Source of the DNA: Saccharopolyspora kobensis
GTDB lineage: Bacteria > Actinomycetota > Actinomycetes > Mycobacteriales > Pseudonocardiaceae
DNA: 64,000 nt
NCBI RefSeq assembly: GCF_900108315.1
Contig: NZ_FNVB01000009.1
Location: 62,001-126,000 of the forward strand
Reading direction: 5' to 3'
The notes below the pieces were generated by a model. That model did no database searches. It saw only the letters and a list, made by a program, of their open reading frames with translations, and was not told the DNA's origin. The translations under genes were made by a program, and so were the position numbers. Positions 52,819 to 61,993 of the stretch are shown piece after piece (position 1 is the first letter of the stretch; each line of letters starts with the position of its first letter).

Positions 52819-54111
52819 TCAGGAGCGTCGGGAGAACCGGTCGGCGAGCCAGCCGACCGACTCGCTGACGGCCGCCTCCAGCGGCCCGCGGCGGAAGAAG
52901 CGGCGCCAGGCCAGCGGGAACAGGACGGCGAAGATCAGGAACACCTCGGGCATGAAGGTGCAGATGAGCGCCACCAGGCCCTCGGGCACGTGGCCGTCGC
53001 GCGGGAACGCGGGCATGCCCGGCAGATCGGGCAGGTCCGGGCCCATCGCCGACAGCTGCGCCAGCGGCTCCGGAACCCCGCTGAGCGCGTAGCCGCCGAC
53101 GACGATCAGCCAGGCCATCGCCGCCGCGTGGAAGGCGTAGAGGGTCAGCGCCATCGATCCGGAGACCGCCAGCGGCTTGAGGAACCGGCCGGCCCGGTCG
53201 GCCAGCATCAGGCACAGCGCCAGGATCACCAGCGAGATGCCGCCGGAGTTGAGCACCTCGAAGGTCGTGCCGCTGTGCGAGGTGGTGGCCAGCAGCCAGT
53301 TCGGGTGCTCGACCGGCACGGTGCCCTCGGTGGGCTCCGGAGGCGTTCCGCCCACCGCTTCCAGCAGCCACTCCGACACCCGCCACGCGGCCAGCGACAC
53401 GGCCAGGCCGGCCACCGCCAGCCAGCACCGGACCTTCGTCGACCGCAGGTCCATGCGCCCGACGGCCATCCCGAGCAGCACCAGCGGCAGGTAGGAGGCG
53501 GCCGGGTAGAAGCCGAGCAGCAGCAGGTCGAAGACCCCGGCGTCGGCGATCAGGTGCCCGGGGTCGACCGTGTTGACCGCGCTGACCAGCCACGCGACCG
53601 GGGTGTCCCCGGCCATCCAGCTGCGCAGCACGAACGACAGCTGCGGTCCCACCGCGGCCGCGATCGCCGCGGCGATCAGCAGGCCGCGGGTCCGCAGCCG
53701 GATGAAGGGCACCGCGAGCAGGAAGTACAGCCCGTAGAACGGGATGATCACGGTGAGCAGGAAGCCGGTCGCCTCGGTGGCCTTGGCCAGCGCGAGGCCG
53801 AGCACCAGCAGCAGTCCCGCCCGCAGCGCGATTCGCAACCGGGCCTGGCGCAGCGCCTCGCCGGTCGGGGGAGTGGTGCGCCCGGACAGCAGTGCCAGCG
53901 AAACACCGGCCAGCAGCGTGAACAGCGCGGTGGACCGGCCGCTGGAGAACTGCGCGACCAGCACTTCCGCGTCACCGGTCAGGAACGGCACCCCGAAGTG
54001 GATGCAGAACATGCCGAAGACGGCGAGGAAGCGGGCGACGTCGACCCCGACCAGTCGGCCGGTGCGTGGTTGCGTCCGAGCCGCGCTCTTTTCGGGCGCA
54101 ATAGCAGTCAT
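52819..54111 (-). CDS. DUF418/DUF1624-like polytopic membrane protein
   Basis: A 430-aa membrane protein with about 10 hydrophobic segments. The opening GRLVGVDVARFLAVFGMFCIHF is characteristic of HGSNAT/DUF1624-type and DUF418 membrane acyltransferase-like proteins (the GxDxxRxxA motif). It may transfer acetyl groups to a surface glycan, but the activity is unproven. It is monocistronic; ATG 54111. Confidence 0.75.
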   Translation of the reverse strand: MTAIAPEKSAARTQPRTGRLVGVDVARFLAVFGMFCIHFGVPFLTGDAEVLVAQFSSGRSTALFTLLAGVSLALLSGRTTPPTGEALRQARLRIALRAGLLLVLGLALAKATEATGFLLTVIIPFYGLYFLLAVPFIRLRTRGLLIAAAIAAAVGPQLSFVLRSWMAGDTPVAWLVSAVNTVDPGHLIADAGVFDLLLLGFYPAASYLPLVLLGMAVGRMDLRSTKVRCWLAVAGLAVSLAAWRVSEWLLEAVGGTPPEPTEGTVPVEHPNWLLATTSHSGTTFEVLNSGGISLVILALCLMLADRAGRFLKPLAVSGSMALTLYAFHAAAMAWLIVVGGYALSGVPEPLAQLSAMGPDLPDLPGMPAFPRDGHVPEGLVALICTFMPEVFLIFAVLFPLAWRRFFRRGPLEAAVSESVGWLADRFSRRS

Positions 54112-54206
54112 GGCATCCAGCGGGGTCTAGGGGCGTCTTCCGACGGACAACGGTACCCAGGTTAGAACGAGCCCCCGCACCGCCTGTTGCGGCTACGAGT
54201 CCAGGC

Positions 54207-55259
54207 TCACACCAGCCAAGCGGCGGTACCGGGCGGCAGATCCTCGCCGTCCACCGGGCGCGAGGACAGCAGCAGCTCGCCGGGCGGCAGCGGCACCGGA
54301 GCCGGTGAGGTGTTCAGCGCGCAGATCAGGCTGCTGCCGACGCGCCGGAACGCGAAGCAGTCCTCCGGTGCGCCGAACCACTCCACCTCGTCACCGGTGA
54401 ACGCCGGGTGGCTGCTGCGCGTCTCCAGCGCGTGCCGGTAGAGCGAGAGCGTGGACTGCTCGTCCTCCAGCTGCGATTCGACGGTGAAGGACGCCCACTC
54501 CGCCGGGATCGCCGACCAGTCGCCCGGGGCCCGGGAGAACCCGAACGGCGGCAGGGCGCCCTCCCACGGCATCGGGATCCGCTCGGTGCCCGGCAGCCCC
54601 AGCTCCTCGCCGTGCCGCAGGCACACCGCCCCGGGCAGCGCCAGCTGCACCAGCGCCATCGCGCGGACCGGGGTCAGCGCGGCGTCGTCCCGGCTGCGCC
54701 GGCTGTCCCGGGTGGCCATCGCCCACGCCGTGCGCGGCCCCGGGCCGCCCAGCGCACCGGTGATCACCTTGCGCAGCGACTCGGCGGCGAAGCCGGCGAT
54801 CGTCAGGTCGAGGTTGAACGACAGGTGCCAGTCACCGGCACCGATCACCACGCGGTCCGGGTAACCGGCCAGCACCGACCGGATCGCCCCGGCCGGGTCC
54901 TCGCGCGGCGCGAGGTGGAACCCGTCCACGCCGTGCGCCAGCCACGGTTCGAGCACCGCGCGTGGGTCGGCGCGCGCCGGATCGACGTCGAGCGCGACCA
55001 TCACCCGCATCTCGGCGTCGTGCGCCTCGGCCAGCAGCTCGGCGAAGTCCGCCGCCGCCGGGTCCAGCCCCGCGGTGCCCGCCAGCAGGATGGCGTCCAC
55101 GCCGAGCAGCTCCAGGTAGCCGAACCGGCCGCGCAGTCCTTCGAGGTCGCCGACCCCGTCACCGTCGCCGTCGGCGAACGCGCCGACGTCGACCTGGTAG
55201 CACACCGCGTCCCACCACCACGGCCGATCGCCGTGGCCCCGTGCGTCCGCCGCCCGCAT
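54207..55259 (-). CDS. GH13-like protein lacking catalytic residues
   Basis: A 350-aa protein that starts like an alpha-glucosidase (WWWDAVCYQVDVGAFADGDGDG, then VGDLEGLRGRFGYLELLGVDAI) but is about 200 residues shorter than normal GH13 enzymes. Region II reads GVDGFHLAPRED, without the nucleophile Asp; region III reads IGAGDW without the acid Glu; region IV reads WAMATRDSRRSR instead of the usual NHD. It is therefore probably not hydrolytic. It corresponds by position to aglA next to glbO in mycobacteria. ATG 55259 follows AAGGA. Glycan binding or an ancestral remnant are alternatives. Confidence 0.7.
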   Translation of the reverse strand: MRAADARGHGDRPWWWDAVCYQVDVGAFADGDGDGVGDLEGLRGRFGYLELLGVDAILLAGTAGLDPAAADFAELLAEAHDAEMRVMVALDVDPARADPRAVLEPWLAHGVDGFHLAPREDPAGAIRSVLAGYPDRVVIGAGDWHLSFNLDLTIAGFAAESLRKVITGALGGPGPRTAWAMATRDSRRSRDDAALTPVRAMALVQLALPGAVCLRHGEELGLPGTERIPMPWEGALPPFGFSRAPGDWSAIPAEWASFTVESQLEDEQSTLSLYRHALETRSSHPAFTGDEVEWFGAPEDCFAFRRVGSSLICALNTSPAPVPLPPGELLLSSRPVDGEDLPPGTAAWLV

Positions 55260-55467
55260 CACCGGATCCTTCTCTTGAAGTTCTCCACCACCGATACCGC
55301 CACTTCTCCGAAGCGGCGAAGCCGCTCAGCCCACCGTCGGCGCTCGCGCCGCCGCGGGTTCTCAACGTCCGCCCGCCGTGCACTGATCGTGCATCAGGCC
55401 GGGCCGCAGTCCAGGCCGGCGCTGAGCTTCCGCCACGCGGAACCGGCCCGGAGCCTCACCGCTGAGT

Positions 55468-55851
55468 TCAGAACCAGGAGTTGACCATGCTCTCGGCGGC
55501 CATCTCCATGTACTGCCAGAGCTGGTCGCGGTGCTGCTGCGAGAGCTCGACCTCGTCCACCGCGATCCGCATGCAGCGCAGCCACGCGTCGCGCTCGGCC
55601 GGGCCGATCTTGAACGGCGCGTGCCGCATCCGCAACCGCGGGTGCCCGCGCCGCTCGGAGTAGGTGTGCGGGCCGCCCCAGTACTGCATCAGGAAGAGCC
55701 GGAGGCGCTCCTCGGCCGGGCCGAGGTCCTCCTCGGGGTAGAGCGGGCGCAGCAGCTCGTCCCCGGCCACCTCCTCGTAGAACTTCGCCACGATGCGGTG
55801 GAAGGTCGCTTCGCCGCCGACCTGCTCGTAAAAGCTCGTCACGGAAGTCAC
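55468..55851 (-). CDS. glbO: Group II truncated haemoglobin GlbO
   Basis: A 127-aa 2-on-2 globin: [23 protein letters not shown] at helices A-B (Tyr at B10 region), [23 protein letters not shown] with the proximal His and the group II Trp at G8. It binds haem and O2 and is implicated in oxygen handling or redox protection. GTG 55851 has GAGAGG upstream; ATG 55860 is nearer the site but has no spacing. It neighbours the GH13-like gene, as in mycobacteria. Confidence 0.92.
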   Translation of the reverse strand: MTSVTSFYEQVGGEATFHRIVAKFYEEVAGDELLRPLYPEEDLGPAEERLRLFLMQYWGGPHTYSERRGHPRLRMRHAPFKIGPAERDAWLRCMRIAVDEVELSQQHRDQLWQYMEMAAESMVNSWF

Positions 55852-56003
55852 GGGGCACATCCTCTCAGAGCCTGTCGGCGTGGCCGTCCGCGCTTGTGCA
55901 AGCGGCGGCAGCCGCTTCGAGCGGGCAAGCACTCAGCGCTGGGCGACCACCCGAGCGACCCGACCACTTGCCGGCTCTCATCTCAGGGGCGGCCCGCCGG
56001 TTG

Positions 56004-56999
56004 TCACGGCTGCGCCGGACTCGTCGGCGGAACCGGCCGGCCGTAGGGGTACGGCGGCTCGATGTCCTCCTCGTCGTAGGCGCGCTTGATCTCCGCCCGC
56101 AGCCGTCGCTGCACCGACCACTGGCGGCCGGGCCGGACCTTGACGGTCAGCCGCAGCGTGATCGTGTCGGCGGTGATCTTGTCCACGCCCAGCATCTCCG
56201 GCGGATCCAGGACGTCCTTGGACAGCGGCTCGCGCGAGGTGGCGTCGGTGGCCACCTTGGTGGCGACCGTGATGGCCTTCTCCACGTCGCTGGTGTGCGA
56301 GATCGGGAAGTCCACCACCGCGAAGGCGAAGCCCTGGCTGGAGTTGCCGACCCGCAGGATCTCGCCGTTGCGGACGTACCAGACGGTGCCGTTGATGTCG
56401 CGCAGCGTGGTGACGCGCAGGCCGACGGCCTCCACGGTCCCGCTGGCCTCACCGAGGTCGACCACGTCACCGACCCCGTACTGGTCCTCGACCAGCATGA
56501 ACATGCCGGACAGGAAGTCGCGCACCAGGTTCTGGGCGCCGAAGGCGACCGCGACGCCGAGCACACCGGCCGAGGCCAGCACCGGCGCCACCTGGATGCT
56601 CAGCTCCTGCAGCACGTAGATCGCGGCCAGCCCGTAGATGACCAGCGAGGCGATCGACTTGAGCACTGAGCCGATGGTCCGGGCGCGCTGGATCCGCCGC
56701 TCCGAGAGCAGCTCGGCGGTCAGCGAGTCCGCGCGGCGCTCCCGCAGCGGGGTCAGCAGCTTCGGGGGCTTGCCGTTGCCGCGGGTCAGCCGGTTGATCG
56801 TGCGGTGCACCAGCCAGCGCACGATGAACGCGACGAGCAGGATGAGCGCGATGTGCAGCGGCGTCGCGATGAGCACTTCGGAGTACGACGCCAGCCAGTT
56901 GTTGCCGGTCCAGCCGTAGACGGTGTTGCACCAGCCCGGTTCGTTGGCGCACTTCGGTTCGGTCAAAAGCGGCAGTTCCATGGGTTCGGGGGTCTCCAT
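56004..56999 (-). CDS. Small-conductance mechanosensitive channel (MscS family)
   Basis: A 331-aa membrane protein. Hydrophobic segments occur at about 40-65 and 105-150, followed by the pore helix region VLASAGVLGVAVAFGAQNLVRDFLSG with the Ala/Gly-rich pattern typical of MscS TM3, then the beta domain (EDQYGVGDVVDLGEASGTVEAVGLRVTTLRD) and C-terminal alpha/beta domain. It opens on membrane tension. ATG 56999 lacks a strong ribosome site; other in-frame starts exist up- and downstream. Confidence 0.88.
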   Translation of the reverse strand: METPEPMELPLLTEPKCANEPGWCNTVYGWTGNNWLASYSEVLIATPLHIALILLVAFIVRWLVHRTINRLTRGNGKPPKLLTPLRERRADSLTAELLSERRIQRARTIGSVLKSIASLVIYGLAAIYVLQELSIQVAPVLASAGVLGVAVAFGAQNLVRDFLSGMFMLVEDQYGVGDVVDLGEASGTVEAVGLRVTTLRDINGTVWYVRNGEILRVGNSSQGFAFAVVDFPISHTSDVEKAITVATKVATDATSREPLSKDVLDPPEMLGVDKITADTITLRLTVKVRPGRQWSVQRRLRAEIKRAYDEEDIEPPYPYGRPVPPTSPAQP

Positions 57000-57128
57000 G
57001 CTGTCGTTCAAGTCCCGCGAGTTCGGTGTCCGCACCGACTCGCACGCGAACCGCACCGCCCCGAGCGTCGTGCGCGCCCCGCCGCGCACGAAACTCGACC
57101 AATCGGCTGCCGGACCGAGTTCGGGGGC

Positions 57129-59243
57129 TCAGTCCAGGATCAGCCCGGTGGCCTCCGCGAGGAAGGCGAGCTGGTCGGTCGCGAGCCCCACAGTACGGGA
57201 AACCGAGCGCGCCGAATGCCCCACCTCGGTCTCGCGGCGCAGCAGAATCGGACGTTTCGCCGGGTCAGAGCTCGTGGCGTGCTGCAACGCCGCGCACATC
57301 TTGCGGGCGTGATTCGGGTCAACCCGGGTGTCCGACTCGAACACGGTGAACAACACCGACGGGTAGTCGGTCTGTTCGGCGACGTTGTGGTACGGCGAGT
57401 AGGACAGCAGCCAGCCCAGCTCCTCCGGATCGTCGGCGGTGCCGTACTCGTCGTTCCAGGTGCGGCCGAGCAGGAACTTCTCGTAGCGCACCATGTCCAG
57501 CAGCGGCGCCGAGCACACCACGGCCCGGTAGAGGTCCGGGCGCTGGGTGAGGGCCGCGCCGACCAGCAGACCGCCGTTGGAGCCGCCGGAGATCGCCAGC
57601 TGATCGGCGGTGGTCCAACCCTCGTCGATCAGGTGCTGCGCGGCGGCGTGGAAGTCGTCGAAGGTGTGCTGCTTCTGCTCGCGCATGCCGGCTTCGTGCC
57701 ACTGCTCGCCCTCCTCGCCGCCACCGCGCAGCGACGGCAGCGCCCACACGCCACCGGCGGCCACCCAGGCCAGCGCGGACGGCGTGTAGCCGGGCTCGCG
57801 GGACAGCGAGAACCCGCCGTAGCCGGTCATGAACACCGGGCGCGGGCGGTCCGGTTTCGCGGCCGGGCTCAGCAGGAACATCCGCACCGGCGTGCCGTCC
57901 AGCGACCGGTAGGTGACCTGCTGGGTGTGCACCGCGGGCAGCTCGACGGCGCCCGGCGCGCGCTGGTCCAGCGCGACCTCGCCGGTGCGGTGCGCGTAGG
58001 CGTGCACGCACGGCGGGGTGGCGAAGTCGGTCCAGCCGATCCACAGCCGGTCCCCGTCGTGGTCGGTGTCCTCGTCGACCGAGGTCAGCGCGGTGACCTG
58101 GCCGGTGCCGGGCAGCGGGACCTCGCCGGTCCGCTCCCCGGTGGCCGGGTCGTGCAGCGTTACCTCCGACACCGCGTGCCGGGTGCGGAGCACGACCAGC
58201 TGCGGGTCGCCGTCACCGGTGTCGAACCAGCGCACCGCCTCCAGCACCGAATCCGGCTGCTCGGCGATCAGCTCCGTCCAGTGCTCCGGCTCGGGCCGCT
58301 CGGGATCGGCCACGCACAGCCGCCAGCGCGGCGCGTCCAGCGTCGTCATCACGTACAACCGGCCGTCGCGCTCCACCCACGCGCCCACCCGGTAGCCGTC
58401 CGAGGTGTCCACGACCTGCCGCATCTCGGGCACCTCGGCGCCCGCGGTCAGGTCGGCGATCCACACCGAGTCCCGCCGCGCGGTGCCGGGGCTGCCCTCG
58501 ATCACCAGCCAGCGGCCGTCCCGGGACACCCGGGTGCCGTAGTAGAAGGTGTGGTCCAGGCCCTCGCCGTGCACCAGCAGGTCGGTGTCCGGGTCGGTGC
58601 CGACGCGGTGCCGCCACACCCGCCGGTGGAACTGCTCCTCGCCGTCGGGCACCAGCTCCGGGGCCAGCCGCCGGACGTAGAAGTACTCCGCGCCGCCCGG
58701 CATCCAGGCGATCGTCGAGTAGCGGCAGCGGTCGATCGGTCCCTCGACCAGCTCGCCGGTGGTCACGTCCAGCACGTGCAGCAGCGACTCCTCGTCGCCG
58801 CCGACCGAGATCTGGTACGCCAACCGGTCGCCCTCCAGGCTCGGCGACCAGCTGTCCAGCGTGGTCAGCCCGGACGGGTCCAGCGCCGCGACGTCCAGCA
58901 GCACGCGCTCGCTGCCGTCGCGATCGCGCACGTAGAGCACCGGGAACTCCTGGCCGGGCTCGCGGCGGGTGAAGAACGCGCGTCCGGCGCGCCACACGGG
59001 CGCGGAGACCGAACCGGCCGCGAGCAGCGAGCGCATCCGCCCGGCGACGGCTTCCCGTCCCGGAAGCGCGTCCAGCCAGGTGCGGGCGAGCTGGTCCTGC
59101 GTCGCCGACCACGCCTGGGTGCGCGGATCGGCCGGGTCCTCCAGCCACCGGTAGGGATCGGCCACCTGGTGGCCGTGCAGGTCCTCGACGACGTCGTCGC
59201 GGTCGGCGGTGGGGTAGCGCAGCTGGGCTTGAGCGTCGGTCAC
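57129..59243 (-). CDS. Prolyl oligopeptidase (S9A)
   Basis: A 704-aa serine peptidase. The N-terminus DPYRWLEDPADPRTQAW is typical; residues about 75-420 form the seven-bladed propeller; the catalytic domain has GGSNGGLL with S555, then DTRVDPNHARK (Asp) and EVGHSARS (His). It cleaves short peptides after proline. GTG 59243 has TATCGT (59251-59256) 7 nt upstream and no ribosome site, suggesting a leaderless transcript. Divergent from the HNH gene. Confidence 0.93.
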   Translation of the reverse strand: MTDAQAQLRYPTADRDDVVEDLHGHQVADPYRWLEDPADPRTQAWSATQDQLARTWLDALPGREAVAGRMRSLLAAGSVSAPVWRAGRAFFTRREPGQEFPVLYVRDRDGSERVLLDVAALDPSGLTTLDSWSPSLEGDRLAYQISVGGDEESLLHVLDVTTGELVEGPIDRCRYSTIAWMPGGAEYFYVRRLAPELVPDGEEQFHRRVWRHRVGTDPDTDLLVHGEGLDHTFYYGTRVSRDGRWLVIEGSPGTARRDSVWIADLTAGAEVPEMRQVVDTSDGYRVGAWVERDGRLYVMTTLDAPRWRLCVADPERPEPEHWTELIAEQPDSVLEAVRWFDTGDGDPQLVVLRTRHAVSEVTLHDPATGERTGEVPLPGTGQVTALTSVDEDTDHDGDRLWIGWTDFATPPCVHAYAHRTGEVALDQRAPGAVELPAVHTQQVTYRSLDGTPVRMFLLSPAAKPDRPRPVFMTGYGGFSLSREPGYTPSALAWVAAGGVWALPSLRGGGEEGEQWHEAGMREQKQHTFDDFHAAAQHLIDEGWTTADQLAISGGSNGGLLVGAALTQRPDLYRAVVCSAPLLDMVRYEKFLLGRTWNDEYGTADDPEELGWLLSYSPYHNVAEQTDYPSVLFTVFESDTRVDPNHARKMCAALQHATSSDPAKRPILLRRETEVGHSARSVSRTVGLATDQLAFLAEATGLILD

Positions 59244-59455
59244 GTCCGCGACGATACGTGCCCGGGGCGTCGGCCAGTTGATCTCGACGCGCGCGTTTCA
59301 CCGGAAACGAGCATCGCCACCGGCGCGCATCGTTGCCGGAAGCGGCCTTGATCCAGAAGAATCGACGCAGGTTCGGCGCCGCGGGTGTCGAATCACACGT
59401 GCGTTCGGACGGGGTTCTGTGCTGAACTTTGCCCGACACCGGTGGAGGTGGTCGC

Positions 59456-60100
59456 GTGCCCGACCGACAACCGACCCGACAACCGGCGCTGAAGGCCACG
59501 AGCCTCGCGTCGCGGGCCTCGCTGTGCCCGCCGAGCCGTGGCGCGCTGCCGCAGCTCGACCGGCCTCCCGGTCACGCGCCGTCCTGGCGCAAGCGGCGGG
59601 TCCTGCTGCTCAACACCACGTTCGAGCCGCTGACGGCGCTCCCGCTGCGCCGCGCGATCGTGCTGCTCGTCTGCGGCAAGGCCGAAGTGGTGCACGGCGA
59701 TTCGGCCGGCATGGTGCTGCACTCGGCGAGCTCCGCCGTCGAAGTCCCGTCCGTCATCCGGTTGAGCAACTTCGTGCGAGTCCCGTACCGCGGCCGGACG
59801 CCGTTGACCCGCGCGGCCTTGATGCTGCGGGACAACCACCGGTGCGTGTACTGCGGTGCTCGCGCCGAAACGATAGATCACGTCGTGCCGCGCAGCCGAG
59901 GCGGCCCCCACACGTGGGAGAACTGCGTCGCCTGCTGCACCAAGTGCAACCACCGGAAGGCGGACAAGACGCTGAGCGAGCTGGGCTGGCGCCTGCCGGT
60001 GGCGCCGCGCGCGCCGCGCGGACGGCACTGGCGACTGCTGGCAGGACTGTCGGAGACGGACCCGCTCTGGTTGCCCTACCTGGGCGAACCGGCGGCCTGA
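59456..60100 (+). CDS. HNH endonuclease
   Basis: A 214-aa protein. Residues 50 to 120 contain a conserved N-terminal domain (VLLLNTTFEPLTALPLRRAIVLLVCGKAEVV), followed by the HNH zinc-bound nuclease motif CVYCG...TIDHVVPRSRGGPHTWENCVACCTKCNHRKAD. It is homologous by position to the HNH protein beside glbO and pepN in mycobacteria (Rv2469c region). The substrate is unknown. GTG 59456 follows GGAGG with a 7-nt spacer. Converges on the repeat protein gene. Confidence 0.87.
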   Translation: MPDRQPTRQPALKATSLASRASLCPPSRGALPQLDRPPGHAPSWRKRRVLLLNTTFEPLTALPLRRAIVLLVCGKAEVVHGDSAGMVLHSASSAVEVPSVIRLSNFVRVPYRGRTPLTRAALMLRDNHRCVYCGARAETIDHVVPRSRGGPHTWENCVACCTKCNHRKADKTLSELGWRLPVAPRAPRGRHWRLLAGLSETDPLWLPYLGEPAA

Positions 60101-60149
60101 CGCGGAAGCGGGCCGGGCCGTGACGCGGTGCGAACTGCGCCACGCCCGG

Positions 60150-60782
60150 TCAGCTGATCCGCACACCGCGCTGCCCGCTGATCCGCACACCGCGGCTAAT
60201 CCGCACACCGCTGGAAATCCGGACGCCGTTCCGCCCGCTGATGCGCACGCCGTGCTGGCCGCTGATCCGGACCCCCTGCTGCGCGCTGATCCGCACACCG
60301 TGCTGCGCGCTGATCCGCACGCCCTGCTGTGCGCTGATGCGAACCCCGCGCTGCGCACTGATCCGGACACCCTGCTGTCCGCTGATCCGCACACCGTGCT
60401 GCGCGCTGATGCGAACACCACTCCGTCCGCTGATGCGCACGCCTTCCTGGCGTCCGCTGATGCGAACTCCGTGCTGGCAACTGATGCGAACGCCCTGCTG
60501 CCCGCTGATCCGCACGCCGCTTCGTCCGCTGATCCGCACACCGCGCTCACTGCTGATGCGAACACCGTGCTCGCCGCTGATGCGCACGCCGCTCCGCCCG
60601 CTGATGCGAACACCATGCTCGCCGCTGATGCGGACGCCCTGCTGTCGATCACTGATCCGCACCCCTCCCGCCAGGCCGCTGATGCGCACACCGCTCTGGA
60701 CGGTGCTGTGTTCGCGCAGTGGTCGGCCTGCGGTCAGACGAGTGAGGTCGCTGCTCTGAGTGGCGGTTTCGATGATCGACAT
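60150..60782 (-). CDS. GVRIS octapeptide-repeat protein
   Basis: A 210-aa protein: a 30-residue N-terminal part (MSIIETATQSSDLTRLTAGR...) followed by 23 copies of GVRIS, separated by short variable linkers, mostly three residues (GQH, GRS, AQQ, GEH), giving an 8-residue period; the chain ends exactly at GVRIS. ATG 60782 has GGGAGG 6 nt upstream. Third-base changes between copies are mostly silent in this frame (GTG/GTT/GTC for Val, CGG/CGC for Arg), so the protein, not just the DNA, is under selection. No signal peptide or membrane segment. Possible roles: a beta-solenoid, or a multi-core precursor peptide with GVRIS as the core. I know no matching family. The opposite strand is also open, but it lacks this support. 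Confidence 0.7.
   Translation of the reverse strand: MSIIETATQSSDLTRLTAGRPLREHSTVQSGVRISGLAGGVRISDRQQGVRISGEHGVRISGRSGVRISGEHGVRISSERGVRISGRSGVRISGQQGVRISCQHGVRISGRQEGVRISGRSGVRISAQHGVRISGQQGVRISAQRGVRISAQQGVRISAQHGVRISAQQGVRISGQHGVRISGRNGVRISSGVRISRGVRISGQRGVRIS
60153..60692 (-). repeat. Tandem 24-bp coding repeats
   Basis: Imperfect 24-bp units encode GVRIS plus a 3-residue linker; three linkers are 4 residues and two are one residue, giving 27- and 18-bp units. Variation is concentrated in the linkers and in silent third positions. Confidence 0.85.
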
Positions 60783-61181
60783 TGTGTGCCTCCCGCATTC
60801 AAATGAGGTTTTGAGCGCGTGTGATCAAATATGCAAGACCCATACAGGTGAAAAACTAGGAGCAGGGACTCTCAGGAACAAGCCGCCAAGTCGCCGCGCA
60901 TTGCAACCGTCTGGTTGGACTCCATTCGGTGGCAGCGATTAGCCTGAACGAGTTACTTTAAGTGATGTATAACACTCTTGACTAGTAACCGTACGTAGTT
61001 CCTCGGGTGTCACCTCTGCCTCGACCAGTGGAAACCCGAACCGGGGACGTGCGGAGCCCCGGCTTCGCGGCGGCCGGCCCGCGGCGACGCGGGGCGGATC
61101 CGAGCGGTGATCGATCACGCCGATCATGCACCGTGCGAGGTCGTGGCGCATGAGGCGGTGGTCATCGGCTACCGTACTGGC
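60783..61181. promoter_or_regulatory. AT-rich region upstream of the repeat gene
   Basis: About 400 bp without a credible gene. Positions 60783-61010 are clearly AT-rich for this genome. It contains near-palindromic sequence AGTTACTTTAAGTGATGTATAAC (60950-60973 approximately) and several possible -10 boxes on the minus strand (TATACA, CATATT). This is probably the promoter region of the repeat protein gene. The end of the region holds the -10 box of ctaJ (61170-61175). Confidence 0.4.
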
Positions 61182-61442
61182 GTGACTGTCGTGGAGACTG
61201 TGCTCGCTCTGGCGGTGATCCCAGCGGCCATCTACGGCCTGATCGTGCTCATCGCGATGTGGCCGAAGCTCACCCGCCCGCGTTATCGAGCGGGGCAGAA
61301 GTGGGACTTCGCGCCGGTGTTGTGGGTGGCCAATCCGGCGGGCGTGAACAACGCCGTTCCGATGGCGGACGTGGAATCCGAGGCCGCGGCGGAGGACGCG
61401 CGGCCCAGCACTGCTCGGGGAGGCGCACGTGGCAACTGGTGA
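61182..61442 (+). CDS. ctaJ: aa3-type cytochrome oxidase subunit CtaJ candidate
   Basis: An 86-aa protein with one N-terminal membrane helix (VETVLALAVIPAAIYGLIVLIAMW) and a conserved tail PRYRAGQKWDFAPVLWVANPAG. Size, tail and gene neighbourhood (DUF5130 protein downstream; HNH and glbO near) match CtaJ of the mycobacterial bcc-aa3 supercomplex. GTG 61182 has TACCGT (61170-61175) 6 nt upstream and no ribosome site, so it is probably leaderless. The next gene overlaps by 14 bp. Confidence 0.75.
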   Translation: MTVVETVLALAVIPAAIYGLIVLIAMWPKLTRPRYRAGQKWDFAPVLWVANPAGVNNAVPMADVESEAAAEDARPSTARGGARGNW

Positions 61443-61929
61443 GGTCGCGGGGCGGACCGCGGACGCGCGGGAGCTCAGCACCGGTGAGGCCCTCACGGCC
61501 ACCGGTCGGCTTTCGATCGCGCGCCGCGTGGAGCCCGATCGCCCCGCGCTGCCGTTCAACCCCGGCCAGCTCGCGCGGCTCGACGAGGCGCTGACCCTGT
61601 CCAGCCGCAGCACCGGCCTGGAGTTCGGCATCTACCTCGGCGACCTCGGCGAGGACACCCGCAAGCAGGCCGAGGAGCTGCACGCCGACCTCGGTCCGCG
61701 CGCGGCCGAGGGCGTGCTGATCGCGGTCTCGCCGGGTCAGCGCAAGTTCGAGATCGTCACCGGTGACGAGGCGCACCGGCGGATCCCGGACCGCAGCTGC
61801 CAGCTGGCCGCCATGAGCATGGTGGCCTCGTTCAAGGAGGGCGAGCTGATCGAGGGGCTGATCGGCGCCCTGCGCATGCTCGCCGACGCGGCGGGCACCT
61901 CGTACCAGGAGTCCCGCGCCCACCACTGA
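61429..61929 (+). CDS. DUF5130/PRSAF1-like protein
   Basis: A 166-aa soluble protein. ALTLSSRSTGLEFGIYLGDLGEDTRKQAEELHADL and GVLIAVSPGQRKFEIVTGDEAHRRIPD resemble a TPM-like fold. In mycobacteria a protein of this kind (DUF5130, Rv2468c neighbourhood) was found attached to the respiratory supercomplex as PRSAF1. GTG 61429 with GGGGAGG upstream overlaps ctaJ by 14 bp, consistent with joint function. Confidence 0.75.
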   Translation: MATGEVAGRTADARELSTGEALTATGRLSIARRVEPDRPALPFNPGQLARLDEALTLSSRSTGLEFGIYLGDLGEDTRKQAEELHADLGPRAAEGVLIAVSPGQRKFEIVTGDEAHRRIPDRSCQLAAMSMVASFKEGELIEGLIGALRMLADAAGTSYQESRAHH

Positions 61930-61993
61930 CAGCGCATTCTCTGCCGCCAACGGCCCGTTCGCCTCGTCAGACGAGGTGCGCGGGCCGTTCGCG

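Noticed and set aside
60153-60692. CRISPR array
   Set aside because: The unit is 24 bp throughout with no unique spacers, and the repeats are in frame and coding; no cas genes are near.
60120-60806. Plus-strand frame over the repeats (ADPHT-type repeats)
   Set aside because: It lacks a ribosome site and converges the wrong way. Silent third-base variation and the GGGAGG site support the minus-strand reading.
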